NCBI GenBank assembly: GCA_017940565.1
Contig: JAGAYH010000015.1
Coordinates: 1 to 61,741 of the forward strand
Direction: 5' to 3'
DNA length: 61,741 bases
Source: Bacteroidaceae bacterium
GTDB lineage: Bacteria > Bacteroidota > Bacteroidia > Bacteroidales > Bacteroidaceae
Shown here: one piece after another, positions 35,881 to 44,537 of the stretch
Layout of the letters: each line of letters starts with the position of its first letter
How positions within the stretch are numbered: the first letter of the stretch is position 1
Made by a program: the position numbers and the translations under genes
Notes under the pieces: model-generated
What the model was told of the DNA's origin: nothing
Seen by the model: the letters and a program-made list of their open reading frames with translations, nothing else
Databases searched by the model: none

Positions 35881-36659
35881 AGCGACAAATAGAATAAGAT
35901 TTCAGTGACTATGAACGTTGCACCGCAGCAGTCGCCGGTGTATCCCCCGATACGGCGGTGCATCAGCAGGAACAGCACCCCTGCTCCCGCCATAGGAAGC
36001 AGCAAGGCCTGTAAGAAAATCCGCGCACCGGGCACACCATCCGGTGCAAACACGCTGAAAAGCAACAGCGGCAGCACGCCAAGCACCAGGCTCGCCACGC
36101 GCTCTGCGAGAGGGGTCGTGGCATACACCAGTTTGTTCTTAGCCTCACTTTCGCTGCGAGCATAGGGCAGGAAGTACACTATGGTTGAACTGATCCATTT
36201 GCTCAGAGAGTCGGCAATCACGAAAACGAGCGGCGACCAGCCTGCTTCGAGCAACGACGTGAGACTGTTGAAGAAGACCAAAGCATACAGCGTCAACCCA
36301 AGTACGCCATAGGTGCCGATGTGCGAGTCTTTCATTATTTTCAGTACGCTCTGCCGGTCGCCACCACCGCCGAAGCCGTCGCAGAAGTCAGCAAAGCCGT
36401 CTTCATGGAGTGCTCCCGTCAGGACCACACGGGCCGTCATGGCTAGCACTACGGCCATACCTGCCGGCAGGCCCGTTTCAAGAGCGCCCCAGGCCACAAG
36501 GGCCATCACGCCGCCCGTGAGCCAGCCGGCCAAGGGCCACAAGGGTACCAGGCCCTCGAAGTATTCGCGTTCCACCTTGACGATGCGCCACAGCGGAAGC
36601 CGCGTGAAGAACATCAGGGCCGCCACGATGCGTTTAAAAGTATTTCGTAATGTTGGCAT
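35862..36659 (-). CDS. cobS: Adenosylcobinamide-GDP ribazoletransferase (cobalamin synthase)
   Basis: A 265-residue integral membrane enzyme that joins GDP-cobinamide to alpha-ribazole (or its phosphate). Family motifs are ALMFFTRLPLW near the start, LTGALHEDGFADFCDGFGGG, MKDSHIGTYGVLGL and the C-terminal IGGYTGDCCGATF. The start MPTLRN gives normal length; the longer upstream frame lies inside cobT and is not hydrophobic. It overlaps the end of cobT by 26 bases. Confidence 0.95.
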   Translation of the reverse strand: MPTLRNTFKRIVAALMFFTRLPLWRIVKVEREYFEGLVPLWPLAGWLTGGVMALVAWGALETGLPAGMAVVLAMTARVVLTGALHEDGFADFCDGFGGGGDRQSVLKIMKDSHIGTYGVLGLTLYALVFFNSLTSLLEAGWSPLVFVIADSLSKWISSTIVYFLPYARSESEAKNKLVYATTPLAERVASLVLGVLPLLLFSVFAPDGVPGARIFLQALLLPMAGAGVLFLLMHRRIGGYTGDCCGATFIVTEILFYLSLCVALF

Positions 36660-37710
36660 GACTGAAATTGTCCATTTCGTTAAACATTTTGACGGCCGAA
36701 ACCACGATGGGGTATGCACAAAGGGCCCCGGTGCCCTCGCCAAGCCGCATGTCCAGGTGCAGCAGCGGTTCTGCGCCCATGGCATCGAGCATTAGCTTGT
36801 GGCCGCCTTCGTCGCCCTGATGGCCAAAGACGGCATAGTCCTTCACGGCCGCGTCCATCTGTGAAGCAGCCAGCATACAGGCCGTCATGATGAAACCATC
36901 GACCAGGACAATCATCTTCTCCTCGGCCGCATGCAGCATGGCACCGATGGCAGCCGCCATTTCGAAGCCCGCAAAGTGGCGTATCGTATCCGTCACCCCG
37001 GTATAGTCGCCGGCATGGTCACGCTTCAGGGCCTCAAAACGCGCGAGAGAGTCTTCAAGCACGGACAACTTGTGACGTATGCCGGCATCGCCCAGGCCAC
37101 TGCCCGCCCCCACACATTTGACCAGGGGAATGGCGGTGAACAAATGCATCAGAATGCTCGACGGCGAGGTATTTCCCACCCCCATTTCGCCAATTCCTAT
37201 CACATTGCATCCCTCGGCCCGGCAGGCATCCACCTGTTCCGCGCCCACTTGCAGGGCCTGAGCCCACTCCTGACGGCTCATGGCCGCTTCGTAGCGAAAA
37301 TTGCGCGTGCCAAACCCTATCTTGCGCGACACAAAACGGATATCGTCCGCACTATCTCCGATATAGTCCGCACTATCTCCGATATAGTCCACCCCGACAT
37401 CCACCACGCGCAGTTGGAAGCCATGTTGCCGGCACAGTACATTGACCCCGCCGCCACCGAGGCAGTAGTTACGCATCTGTTGTCTCGTCACTTCGCGCGG
37501 CGAAGCCGAAACACCCTCACGCTCAATCCCGTGGTCGCCGCCGAAAAGCAGATGACAAGGACGGATAAGCCGGGGATGGAGCGAATGTTGTATCAAAGCC
37601 ACTTGCATAGCCAGCGTTTCCAGACGGCCGAGCGAACCTTTGGGCTTGTTCAGGTTGTCGAGCTTGTCTTGTATGGCCGGCATCAAATTTCTGTCAACAG
37701 GTTGTATCAT
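36634..37710 (-). CDS. cobT: Nicotinate-nucleotide-dimethylbenzimidazole phosphoribosyltransferase with repeat insert
   Basis: A 358-residue CobT, which makes alpha-ribazole 5'-phosphate from a lower-ligand base. Family motifs are NKPKGSLGRLE, FGGDHGIEREGVSA and the catalytic glutamate in RLGEGTGALCA. Between VVDVGVDY and RKIGFGTRNF intact relatives carry a short loop. Here the tandem IGDSADYIGDSADDIRF is encoded by the 63-bp array C1. The insert keeps the frame and lies in a surface loop by its position, so the enzyme may still work. Downstream cobS overlaps by 26 bases. Confidence 0.93.
   Translation of the reverse strand: MIQPVDRNLMPAIQDKLDNLNKPKGSLGRLETLAMQVALIQHSLHPRLIRPCHLLFGGDHGIEREGVSASPREVTRQQMRNYCLGGGGVNVLCRQHGFQLRVVDVGVDYIGDSADYIGDSADDIRFVSRKIGFGTRNFRYEAAMSRQEWAQALQVGAEQVDACRAEGCNVIGIGEMGVGNTSPSSILMHLFTAIPLVKCVGAGSGLGDAGIRHKLSVLEDSLARFEALKRDHAGDYTGVTDTIRHFAGFEMAAAIGAMLHAAEEKMIVLVDGFIMTACMLAASQMDAAVKDYAVFGHQGDEGGHKLMLDAMGAEPLLHLDMRLGEGTGALCAYPIVVSAVKMFNEMDNFSHANITKYF
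37330..37392. repeat. 63-bp triplet array C1 inside cobT
   Basis: Three 21-base units start at 37330, 37351 and 37372. Two of them share the same 17-base core ACTATCTCCGATATAGT; the first is more diverged (ACAAAACGGATATCGT). Translated in the cobT frame they give the tandem YIGDSAD. Confidence 0.85.
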
Positions 37711-37735
37711 GTCTTTATCTTGTTTCAGAGTTCTT

Positions 37736-38269
37736 TTACTTTATCTTCACGGGAATGCCACAGGCCATGAAATAGACTTCATCGGCCCGGGCGGCCAGGT
37801 ACTGGTTGAACCATCCCAACAAATCGGTGAAACGGCGCTGCAAGTCATTCGCACTCGTTCCGCCCAGCCCAATCTCGTTGGTCACAAACAGGAATGTGGC
37901 CTCCTGAGCCGTAAACCGGTCAAACTCCCCGCGCATTTCCTCAAGCACGGCATCCACGTCGCAACAGCCCGTTCCGCCTTCCTCACGGGCAAATTTGCTG
38001 AAATAGTTGGTGGCCCACAGGGTGCAACAGTCTATCAGCACCACACGGCCCGACACATCGTGGGAACTCAGGTGAAATTCCTCTTCTATATTCGTCCATT
38101 CCGGACCACGCCGCTGCTGATGACGGCGCACGCGCTCGGCAAATTCGTCATCCCACACATGAGCCGTGGCCATATAGACAGGATGGTCCGACAAGGTCAG
38201 CGCCAACCGCTCGGCAAATTGGCTCTTGCCCGAGCGCTGGCCTCCGGTGATTGCAATAATCCGTTTCAT
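37736..38269 (-). CDS. cobU: Adenosylcobinamide kinase / phosphate guanylyltransferase
   Basis: A 177-residue CobU, which phosphorylates adenosylcobinamide and transfers GMP to it. Walker A is ITGGQRSGKSQFAE at the N-terminus, with YMATAHVWDDEF, HQQRRGPEW and LFVTNEIGLGG as family motifs. It overlaps the HAD gene upstream by 4 bases (stop/start ATGA) and is followed by cobT after 25 bases. Confidence 0.95.
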   Translation of the reverse strand: MKRIIAITGGQRSGKSQFAERLALTLSDHPVYMATAHVWDDEFAERVRRHQQRRGPEWTNIEEEFHLSSHDVSGRVVLIDCCTLWATNYFSKFAREEGGTGCCDVDAVLEEMRGEFDRFTAQEATFLFVTNEIGLGGTSANDLQRRFTDLLGWFNQYLAARADEVYFMACGIPVKIK

Positions 38270-38751
38270 AACAGTTTTTTAACGTCAGTAAGTTCTACAA
38301 TGATGTAAGCGACTGGCTGCGGGGGCACAAAATCGTGCTGCCAGCGGTTGAAAAGCATGGCATCGATGCCCGCACGCAGGGCACCGAGCATGTCGGTGTC
38401 GAAGTTGTCGCCGATGACCAGCGTGGTGGCGACAGTTGCCCCCGTCCTCCGCAACGCTTCCCCGAAGAAACGCGCGTCGGGCTTCTCCACACCCACGTCT
38501 TCACTGGTTATAAGCGTGGAAAAGTTGGCCGACAGCCCCGTCAGTTCGAGCTTTTCCCGCTGCTCGGCCGTACTACCGTTCGTGCAGACGTGCAGACGGT
38601 AGCCACGGTGCTTCAGATAGTCCACCATGTCTGCCGCTCCCGCCACACACACGTCGGTATCAGGCGAGCCTGCGTCCTCAGTGGCCAGCCGACAGGTATC
38701 GTATAGCGTGTTGTCCAAATCGATAAAGATGTCCGAATACTTGTGTTTCAT
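38266..38751 (-). CDS. Capless HAD-family phosphatase in the cobalamin operon
   Basis: A 161-residue HAD phosphatase with all four motifs: DLDNTLYD, CTNG, the lysine in GVEKPDARFF, and VIGDNFDTD. Only about 40 residues separate motif I from motif II, so the usual C1 cap domain of YjjG-like relatives (about 230 residues) is missing. It is coupled on both sides by 4-base overlaps with the permease gene and cobU. The operon has no classical alpha-ribazole-phosphate phosphatase, so this protein is a candidate for that step. That is inference from context only. Confidence 0.8.
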   Translation of the reverse strand: MKHKYSDIFIDLDNTLYDTCRLATEDAGSPDTDVCVAGAADMVDYLKHRGYRLHVCTNGSTAEQREKLELTGLSANFSTLITSEDVGVEKPDARFFGEALRRTGATVATTLVIGDNFDTDMLGALRAGIDAMLFNRWQHDFVPPQPVAYIIVELTDVKKLL

Positions 38752-39749
38752 TTTCTACGCAACAAGATGGTCAGTGCGACGGGGGCTCCGATGAGAGCCG
38801 TCACGGAATTGACAGGCAGCGCACCCGCCATGCCCGGCAGCCGGGCAATGAGATTACACACCAGGGCCAATGCCGCACCGGCGAAGAGCGTGGCAGGAAG
38901 CAGCGTGCGGTGGTCGGCCGTGGCAAAAAGGCCCCTGCTGATGTGGGGAACAGCCAAGCCGAGGAACATGATTGGGCCGCAATAGGCTGTCGTGATGGCC
39001 GTGAGAATGCCTGCGGAGCTGATGATGAGCATGCGCGCCCTGCGGATGTTCAAGCCCAGGTTGGCTGCATAGCGCTCGCCCAACAGAAGGGTGTTGAGGG
39101 GTTTTGCCAACAACATGGACAATGGGCAGAGCAAGGCCATCAGACTTACGAAGACACGCACTTGTCCTCCCGTGACGCGGGCAAAGGAGCCGAGCCCCCA
39201 AATGACGTAAGCGCGTATGTCTTCTTCATTGGAAAAGTATTTCAGCACGCCTACGATGGCGCTGGCTATGTATCCGATGAGCACACCTACGATGAGCAAT
39301 GTGGCGCGTCCCTCAACCTTGCGCGAGAGCCAGACCATCAGCATCATGGCCAGCAGAGCGCCCGCTATGGCTGCGACGGTCAGCGCCGTATTGCCCACCA
39401 CGCCGAAGCGTGACAGGACGTGGCCACCAAACGCTCCGCTCATCAGTACGACAAAAGCCACTCCTAAGCTGGCGGCACTGCTTACCCCAAGCACAGACGG
39501 CCCGGCCAAGGGGTTTTGAAAGACGGTCTGCATCTCCAGTCCTGCCACCGACAGGCCAGCTCCGCAGGCTATGGCCGTAAGTGCCTGCGGCAGGCGCGTG
39601 TTGAGGACTATGTTGGTGAACACTTCGTTGTCGGAGCCCTGGCCAAAGAGTATGCCCGCCACTTCGCCCAATGGGATGGGCACGGAACCTACCATGAGAT
39701 TCACGATGGCCAGCACGACAATGCTCAGGACTAAAATCAGCATTTTCAT
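38748..39749 (-). CDS. BtuC/FecCD-type ABC transporter permease
   Basis: A 333-residue inner-membrane permease of the FecCD family, used for vitamin B12, heme and siderophore import. Typical motifs are NTRLPQALTAIACGAGLSVAG, QNPLAGPSVLGVSSAASLG and GPIMFLGLAVPHISRGL. Placed in the cobalamin operon it is most likely the BtuC partner of the BtuF-like lipoprotein encoded at 48708-49844. No BtuD ATPase gene lies in the operon. It overlaps the HAD gene by 4 bases. Confidence 0.9.
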   Translation of the reverse strand: MKMLILVLSIVVLAIVNLMVGSVPIPLGEVAGILFGQGSDNEVFTNIVLNTRLPQALTAIACGAGLSVAGLEMQTVFQNPLAGPSVLGVSSAASLGVAFVVLMSGAFGGHVLSRFGVVGNTALTVAAIAGALLAMMLMVWLSRKVEGRATLLIVGVLIGYIASAIVGVLKYFSNEEDIRAYVIWGLGSFARVTGGQVRVFVSLMALLCPLSMLLAKPLNTLLLGERYAANLGLNIRRARMLIISSAGILTAITTAYCGPIMFLGLAVPHISRGLFATADHRTLLPATLFAGAALALVCNLIARLPGMAGALPVNSVTALIGAPVALTILLRRK

Positions 39750-39753
39750 TGGC

Positions 39754-41553
39754 TTATCTGTTTTTAATCAGTTTCACTTCCAGTTCGCCCGAGGGGAACA
39801 CCTGGCGGCAATGCATCAGACACAGGCTGCGCAGTGACTCGAAAAACGCCGGCGGCATCAGTTCCCACAACTCGCGGGCGAGAGTTATTTTATTGACAAT
39901 GGCTTCAGCGTGTTCCACTCCGGCCGATGCGGCCACCCGGGTGAGGAACGTCTTGTTCATAGTGACTTGGTGGGAATGTGTGTTCAGATGTCCTTCGGCC
40001 AGTTTCACGGCTTTGCCTATCATGATGCCCACTATCACACGACGGAAGCCCAATGACTCGCAACGACGCAGGGCATCGCCGATAAAATTGCCGTAATGCA
40101 CCACGCGCAATTCGGGATTGTCGGCCCGAAGGGCGTCTTCTCCCTGTTTGCCCGAGACCAGGCCCACCGCATCGCAGCCTATGGCCCTGGCAACCTGCAG
40201 TTCACGGCCGATGCTCTCGATGAACGCTTCATTGGAAAGGGGATACACGATGCCCGAGGTGCCTATGATGCTGATTCCGTCCCTTACGCCCACCCGCTCG
40301 TTGAAGGTGCGCCGGGCTATCTCCCGCCCGTTCTCAACGAAAACGGATATATTCGCGTCCATATCCGATATAGATTTCACTATCTCCGACATCATCCGGC
40401 GCGGAACGGGATTGATAGCCGCCTCTCCCACTTTCAGGCCCAGGCCGGGCAGGGTGACCACGCCCACACCCTTGCCCCGGAGGAAACGGATGCCTTCATG
40501 CCGGCCGGGTATCAGTTCCACACGGGCCGTAATGCGGCATCCGCGCGTCACGTCAGGGTCGTCGCTGAAATCTTTCAGCACACTGGCTTCAGCCCATCGG
40601 TGCCCGCCTTCCTCAACCGTGCGGACACTGTCGACGGCAACGGTTATGACTTCCGAATCGGGCAGTTCCACGTCCACTTCGTCATACTCTACGCCTTCCA
40701 TCAGGGCCAGTGTGGCGGCCTTGACGGCAGCTGTGGCAACGGTGCCCGTAGTCAGTCCCGTGTGGAGCGGGAAAAAGTCCGGCACCGCCCGCTCTATGGC
40801 GCGACGGAGCCCGTGCATGCCGGCAACGGTCTGACAACAGTCCTTGCAAGAGAAATAGTCCAAATAGTTTGGAGCCTTCAGCACGAATATCTGCAAACCT
40901 AATTCCGATGCAGCCCTGACTTTGGCTTCAAAACCACCGCTGTCGCCACTCTCTTTCGTCACTATGGCATCGCACCGGACCTCTCTCATCAGCGCCAGTT
41001 CCTCCTCGAATGTGGGCAAGGCACCGGACGGATTGTAAAAGACGAGCTTGCTTTCAGGGAAACCCCACGCTGCCGCACGCGCCAGGCTCTCCTGGCGCGG
41101 CAGAATGCGGAAAAACGTTTCGTGACTCCGCCAATAGTCTTTCAATTTCCCGATAGTGTTCACGCCGGAGAGAGCCAGAAGCCGACGCGGGCCACTATGG
41201 TTCAACTGATCCACAAGTTCATCGTAGCTGGAACACCATACGATGTCCCGGGACGACTGGTTCGACACGTCATAACGCCTCTGGTAGCGCACAACGGGCA
41301 TGCCCGAGGCGGCAACACTGCGGTGCAACGCCTCGGCAAAGGGATGCGAGGCATCTACAATGAGCCGCACGCCCCGGTCTTTGCAAAAACGGATGATATC
41401 GTCGGACGTCATGGCACCGACAAGGCGCTTGCCATGACGCATGGGCACGTCCTGCATGTCACTCAACGTGGAATAATAAAACTCTTTCCCAGATTGATCA
41501 CACACCTGGGCAGCCACGCGCCCTTCTGTCGTACCTCCGAAAACCAATATCAT
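39754..41553 (-). CDS. CbiJ-CbiD fusion (cobalt-precorrin-6A reductase / C1-methyltransferase)
   Basis: A 599-residue bifunctional corrin-ring enzyme. Residues 1-250 are the CbiJ/CobK reductase (VFGGTTEGRVAAQVCD, LIVDASHPFAEALH). From about residue 255 the CbiD methyltransferase begins at HTGLTTGTVATAAVKAAT and continues with VELPDSEVITVAV, GIVYPLSNEAFIESIGREL and GKAVKLAEGHLNTHS. Within the CbiD part the stretch SEIVKSISDMDANISVFVE is encoded by the 63-bp array C2, without a clear change in length. It overlaps the CbiG-CbiF gene by 4 bases. Confidence 0.92.
   Translation of the reverse strand: MILVFGGTTEGRVAAQVCDQSGKEFYYSTLSDMQDVPMRHGKRLVGAMTSDDIIRFCKDRGVRLIVDASHPFAEALHRSVAASGMPVVRYQRRYDVSNQSSRDIVWCSSYDELVDQLNHSGPRRLLALSGVNTIGKLKDYWRSHETFFRILPRQESLARAAAWGFPESKLVFYNPSGALPTFEEELALMREVRCDAIVTKESGDSGGFEAKVRAASELGLQIFVLKAPNYLDYFSCKDCCQTVAGMHGLRRAIERAVPDFFPLHTGLTTGTVATAAVKAATLALMEGVEYDEVDVELPDSEVITVAVDSVRTVEEGGHRWAEASVLKDFSDDPDVTRGCRITARVELIPGRHEGIRFLRGKGVGVVTLPGLGLKVGEAAINPVPRRMMSEIVKSISDMDANISVFVENGREIARRTFNERVGVRDGISIIGTSGIVYPLSNEAFIESIGRELQVARAIGCDAVGLVSGKQGEDALRADNPELRVVHYGNFIGDALRRCESLGFRRVIVGIMIGKAVKLAEGHLNTHSHQVTMNKTFLTRVAASAGVEHAEAIVNKITLARELWELMPPAFFESLRSLCLMHCRQVFPSGELEVKLIKNR
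40337..40399. repeat. 63-bp triplet array C2 inside the CbiJ-CbiD gene
   Basis: Three 21-base units start at 40337, 40358 and 40379, with cores ACGAAAACGGATATATT, TCCATATCCGATATAGA and ACTATCTCCGACATC. The match is weaker than in other arrays. The protein aligns with CbiD relatives without an obvious insertion, so part of the match could be chance. Confidence 0.55.
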
Positions 41554-43277
41554 GACTGCGACGGACGGAACAGGTGAGCAAAATTCTTATCATAGAGCCG
41601 GCTCTCACCCTGACGGTTGTCAATGGCCTCGCCCACCACGATCATGGTGGTCAAACTGAGGTCGTTTTCTTCCACAATCCGCGCAAGGTCTTTCAACTGC
41701 CCGCGCAAGATGCGCTGCTGCGGCCATGTGAGTTTATGGCACACGGCTACAGGCGTCTCCGGCGGATATCCTCCCGCCAACAGTTCAGTTTGTACCTCGC
41801 GGGCCAGCGTTGCCGACAGGAAAATGCACATGGTGCTCTGGTGAGCGGCCAGCAGATGCAGTCTTTCAAGGTCCGGCACGGCCGTACGCCCGCTTCCGCG
41901 GGTAAGAATAATGGTTTGGCATTGCTCAGGTATGGTAAACTGGCTCCGCAACTCGGCAGCCGCAGCCAGGAAGCTGCTTATGCCTGGCGTGATATGGTAG
42001 CTCATGCCGTGGGAGTCGAAGAAGGCCATCTGCTCACTTATGGCTCCGTAGATGCAAGGGTCACCCGTGTGGAGCCGAACTACCAGACAGCCGCGGTCGT
42101 AATAGGTTTTCATCAGGTTCTGTTGTTCGTGCAAGGTCATATCCGCACTGCTGCGCACCGTAGCTCCGGGTTTGGCACATTCGGTGAGAGCTTTGGGTAC
42201 AAGACTTCCGGCATAGAGTATCAGGTCGGCTTTCTCCAGAAATTTTCTTCCGCGTACGCTCACCAAATCCGGGTCACCGGGGCCGGCACCTACGATTTCG
42301 ATGTGGCCGTGCTGCTTCTGCTCGGCAACGGCATAGGTGTAGTAACGGCCATCGACCGCTCCTTTCTGCTTTTCCACGATGAGCCGTTGCCCGTCTGCCA
42401 TGGCCGAAGCCTCAGCCACGCTTCCGCTACCGGTAACTCCGGCCACCTTCTCGCTGGCATTGGGCACGGCGACGGCATCGAGGACTTCGGCCGGGTAAAT
42501 ATGGACTTGGGCTTGCGGCATCCGCTTACCGAGAACTGCCAGTACGGGTTCGTCGCGCTTCAGTTCAATGGTGTTGATACTGTTTACGGCTTCGGGAGAG
42601 ATACCTTGTTCTTCCAGTTTCGCCAACAGCTCTCCGGCGGCGGCAAGCGGGAGTTGCTTCTGACAACCGAAACCCAAACGGAGACAACGCGGGATGTATT
42701 GGATGTCGGCTTCCGTTCGCAGACGATAGCTTACGGCGATGGTCAGTTCAAAATCGGTTTGCGATTGCCGGTAGTCATCGTACGAACGGAACACCGTGAC
42801 ATGCTCCGGACAGGTATGCAGCAACTGTCGTGTGTCGCGGTCATCCCATTCCAAGAGCAGCGCGGTGGGTCGGCCGCTGACAAACTTGGCTATGTTTCCA
42901 TTCATTACAGCACGTTCCACAGGAACCATGCCCCACCCGAACTCCTGTGCCAGCGTGTCGAGAGGCCACAATCCGGCGTTATCGCTCTGAGTTGTGACCA
43001 CGGCTTGTCCTCCGGTGATTTGCGCAATGCGGCGTGCCAGGTCGTTAGCTCCGCCCACGTGGCCGCTAAGCACGGGGATGACCCAACGGCCTGTGGTATC
43101 GACGCACACCACAGCGGGGTCGGTGTATTTATCACGGATGAGCGTCTGCAGTTTTCTCACACAGATACCCAGAGCCCCGATGAAGACCACGCCATCGCGG
43201 TCATAGGGCGGCAGGGCTCCGCTTATTTTCTCGGCCAAAGCCTTTCCGCGTTCTCCTATATATTCATAGTGTATCAT
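41550..43277 (-). CDS. CbiG-CbiF fusion (cobalt-precorrin-5A hydrolase / precorrin-4 C11-methyltransferase)
   Basis: A 575-residue bifunctional enzyme. The N-terminal CbiG part (about 1-310) has VFIGALGICVRKL, VIPVLSGHVGGANDLARRIA and LGFGCQKQLP and opens the ring lactone with loss of acetaldehyde. The C-terminal CbiF/CobM part begins at HIEIVGAGPGDPDLVSVRG and has YAGSLVPKAL, VRLHTGDPCIYGAI and TPGISSFLAAAAEL, the SAM-dependent C11 methyltransferase. The linker near residues 305-330 is charged. It overlaps the neighbouring genes by 4 bases at both ends. Confidence 0.94.
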   Translation of the reverse strand: MIHYEYIGERGKALAEKISGALPPYDRDGVVFIGALGICVRKLQTLIRDKYTDPAVVCVDTTGRWVIPVLSGHVGGANDLARRIAQITGGQAVVTTQSDNAGLWPLDTLAQEFGWGMVPVERAVMNGNIAKFVSGRPTALLLEWDDRDTRQLLHTCPEHVTVFRSYDDYRQSQTDFELTIAVSYRLRTEADIQYIPRCLRLGFGCQKQLPLAAAGELLAKLEEQGISPEAVNSINTIELKRDEPVLAVLGKRMPQAQVHIYPAEVLDAVAVPNASEKVAGVTGSGSVAEASAMADGQRLIVEKQKGAVDGRYYTYAVAEQKQHGHIEIVGAGPGDPDLVSVRGRKFLEKADLILYAGSLVPKALTECAKPGATVRSSADMTLHEQQNLMKTYYDRGCLVVRLHTGDPCIYGAISEQMAFFDSHGMSYHITPGISSFLAAAAELRSQFTIPEQCQTIILTRGSGRTAVPDLERLHLLAAHQSTMCIFLSATLAREVQTELLAGGYPPETPVAVCHKLTWPQQRILRGQLKDLARIVEENDLSLTTMIVVGEAIDNRQGESRLYDKNFAHLFRPSQS

Positions 43278-44440
43278 ATGGCTTTCATTATGGTTATCGG
43301 ATTATGGTTATCCACCGTTATTGTATGGACCGGGTTGCACGTCATGTCCGCTTCGGCTGCGGCTTCCAAAAACAGCTGACGGCTTTGCCCGCTCACGGAA
43401 TTGAACACCACGCATCCGCCGGGCTTCAACACCTCTTTTATGCGCTTCAGCATGGCCTTCAGCCGGCCGCCATGGCCTCCTATGAAGACGGCATCGGGGC
43501 GTTCGAAGGCAGAAAGGTCCGCCTCCATGAAATCACAAGCCACCATTTCGATGCCGGGAGCCCCGAAACGGCGTGCATTTTGCGTCATGAGCACATCACC
43601 TTCGCTACGCCGTTCGAAAGCCCTGACATGCAGGTGAGGAAACTGCAGACGCGCTTCGATGCTGACGCTCCCGGTGCAGGAACCGATGTCCCAAAACGTT
43701 TTGACGTCGTTCAGAGAGAGGGCGGCCAGCGTACACAGGCGCACCGGCATCTTGGTTATCATTTTCTCACGCCCGTTTAGAAGGGCGAAGTCGCCCTCTG
43801 GTAAGCCGAAAGGCCGGTGCCGGGGCGAGATTTGTTCCATCAGCACACAGTTGGGCTGCTCCACAGCCATGCCTTCGCCGTATTCCCTGACGCGTTCCCC
43901 GTCATCGTTGCCCATGTGTTCGCCCACGTACAGGCGGTAGTTGGTGTAGCCGTAGTCCACCATGCGTTTCCAGATGGCCTCAGGCGTTTTCGTGCGGTCG
44001 GTCAGGCAACCTATGAGCCGCTCTCCCCGTATCAGTGCCTCGTCAAGCCCGTCCCAGCCGCGTCCGGTCAGCGACACGGCGCGCATATCTTGATATGGTT
44101 TGTTCAGACGATGGGCTAGCATCTGCAATGAGTTGAACGCGGGATATACGGTCAGCCGGCAGTCGGGAAAGACGCGCAACAGGGTGGCGGCAAAACCATA
44201 GAACAGCGGGTCGCCCGAGGCAAACACGACGATCGATTCATGTGCCCCGTAACGGGCAAACACGTCATCCAGCGGCGCAGCTATGTCTATCCACTGCGCC
44301 TCTGCGGGCAGCAGCGGAGCCACCAGGGCATGGTGGCGGCGACCGCCCGAAAACACGCGCGAACGGGCAATCATGTCGCGCACCTCTTTGGTCAACGAGG
44401 GCACGGGAGCGTCTGTGAGGCCTATGACATCAAACTTCAT
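43274..44440 (-). CDS. cobL: CbiE-CbiT fusion (CobL, precorrin-6Y C5,15-methyltransferase)
   Basis: A 388-residue enzyme that methylates C5 and C15 and decarboxylates the C12 acetate. The CbiE part begins MKFDVIGLTDAPVPSL and has VFASGDPLFYGFAATLL. The CbiT part has the SAM motif FWDIGSCTGSVSIEA and DAVFIGGHGGRL. The ATG at 44440 was chosen. An in-frame extension of 23 codons (MRTKSDIVETKSDIER...) is open because it is encoded by array C3; it does not resemble any CbiE start. The gap to the preceding gene, 97 bases, is the second longest in this tightly packed operon. Confidence 0.92.
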   Translation of the reverse strand: MKFDVIGLTDAPVPSLTKEVRDMIARSRVFSGGRRHHALVAPLLPAEAQWIDIAAPLDDVFARYGAHESIVVFASGDPLFYGFAATLLRVFPDCRLTVYPAFNSLQMLAHRLNKPYQDMRAVSLTGRGWDGLDEALIRGERLIGCLTDRTKTPEAIWKRMVDYGYTNYRLYVGEHMGNDDGERVREYGEGMAVEQPNCVLMEQISPRHRPFGLPEGDFALLNGREKMITKMPVRLCTLAALSLNDVKTFWDIGSCTGSVSIEARLQFPHLHVRAFERRSEGDVLMTQNARRFGAPGIEMVACDFMEADLSAFERPDAVFIGGHGGRLKAMLKRIKEVLKPGGCVVFNSVSGQSRQLFLEAAAEADMTCNPVHTITVDNHNPITIMKAI

Positions 44441-44443
44441 GAC

Positions 44444-44506
44444 TTCTATATCGGATTTGGTTCGTTCTATATCGGATTTGGTTTCCACTATATCGGACTT
44501 CGTTCG
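44444..44506. repeat. 63-bp triplet array C3 before cobL
   Basis: Three 21-base units start at 44444, 44465 and 44486, with cores TTCTATATCGGATTTGG (twice) and CACTATATCGGACTTCG. It fills most of the 97-base gap between the CbiH-CbiC gene and cobL. Read in the cobL frame on the minus strand it encodes a heptad KSDIERT-type repeat. Confidence 0.85.
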
Positions 44507-44537
44507 CACGAAACGTGTCCCACCGCTTTTTCAGCGG

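Noticed and set aside
41574-43379. Plus-strand frame of about 600 codons opposite the CbiG-CbiF gene
   Set aside because: Antisense shadow; the minus strand is part of a tightly overlapping operon.
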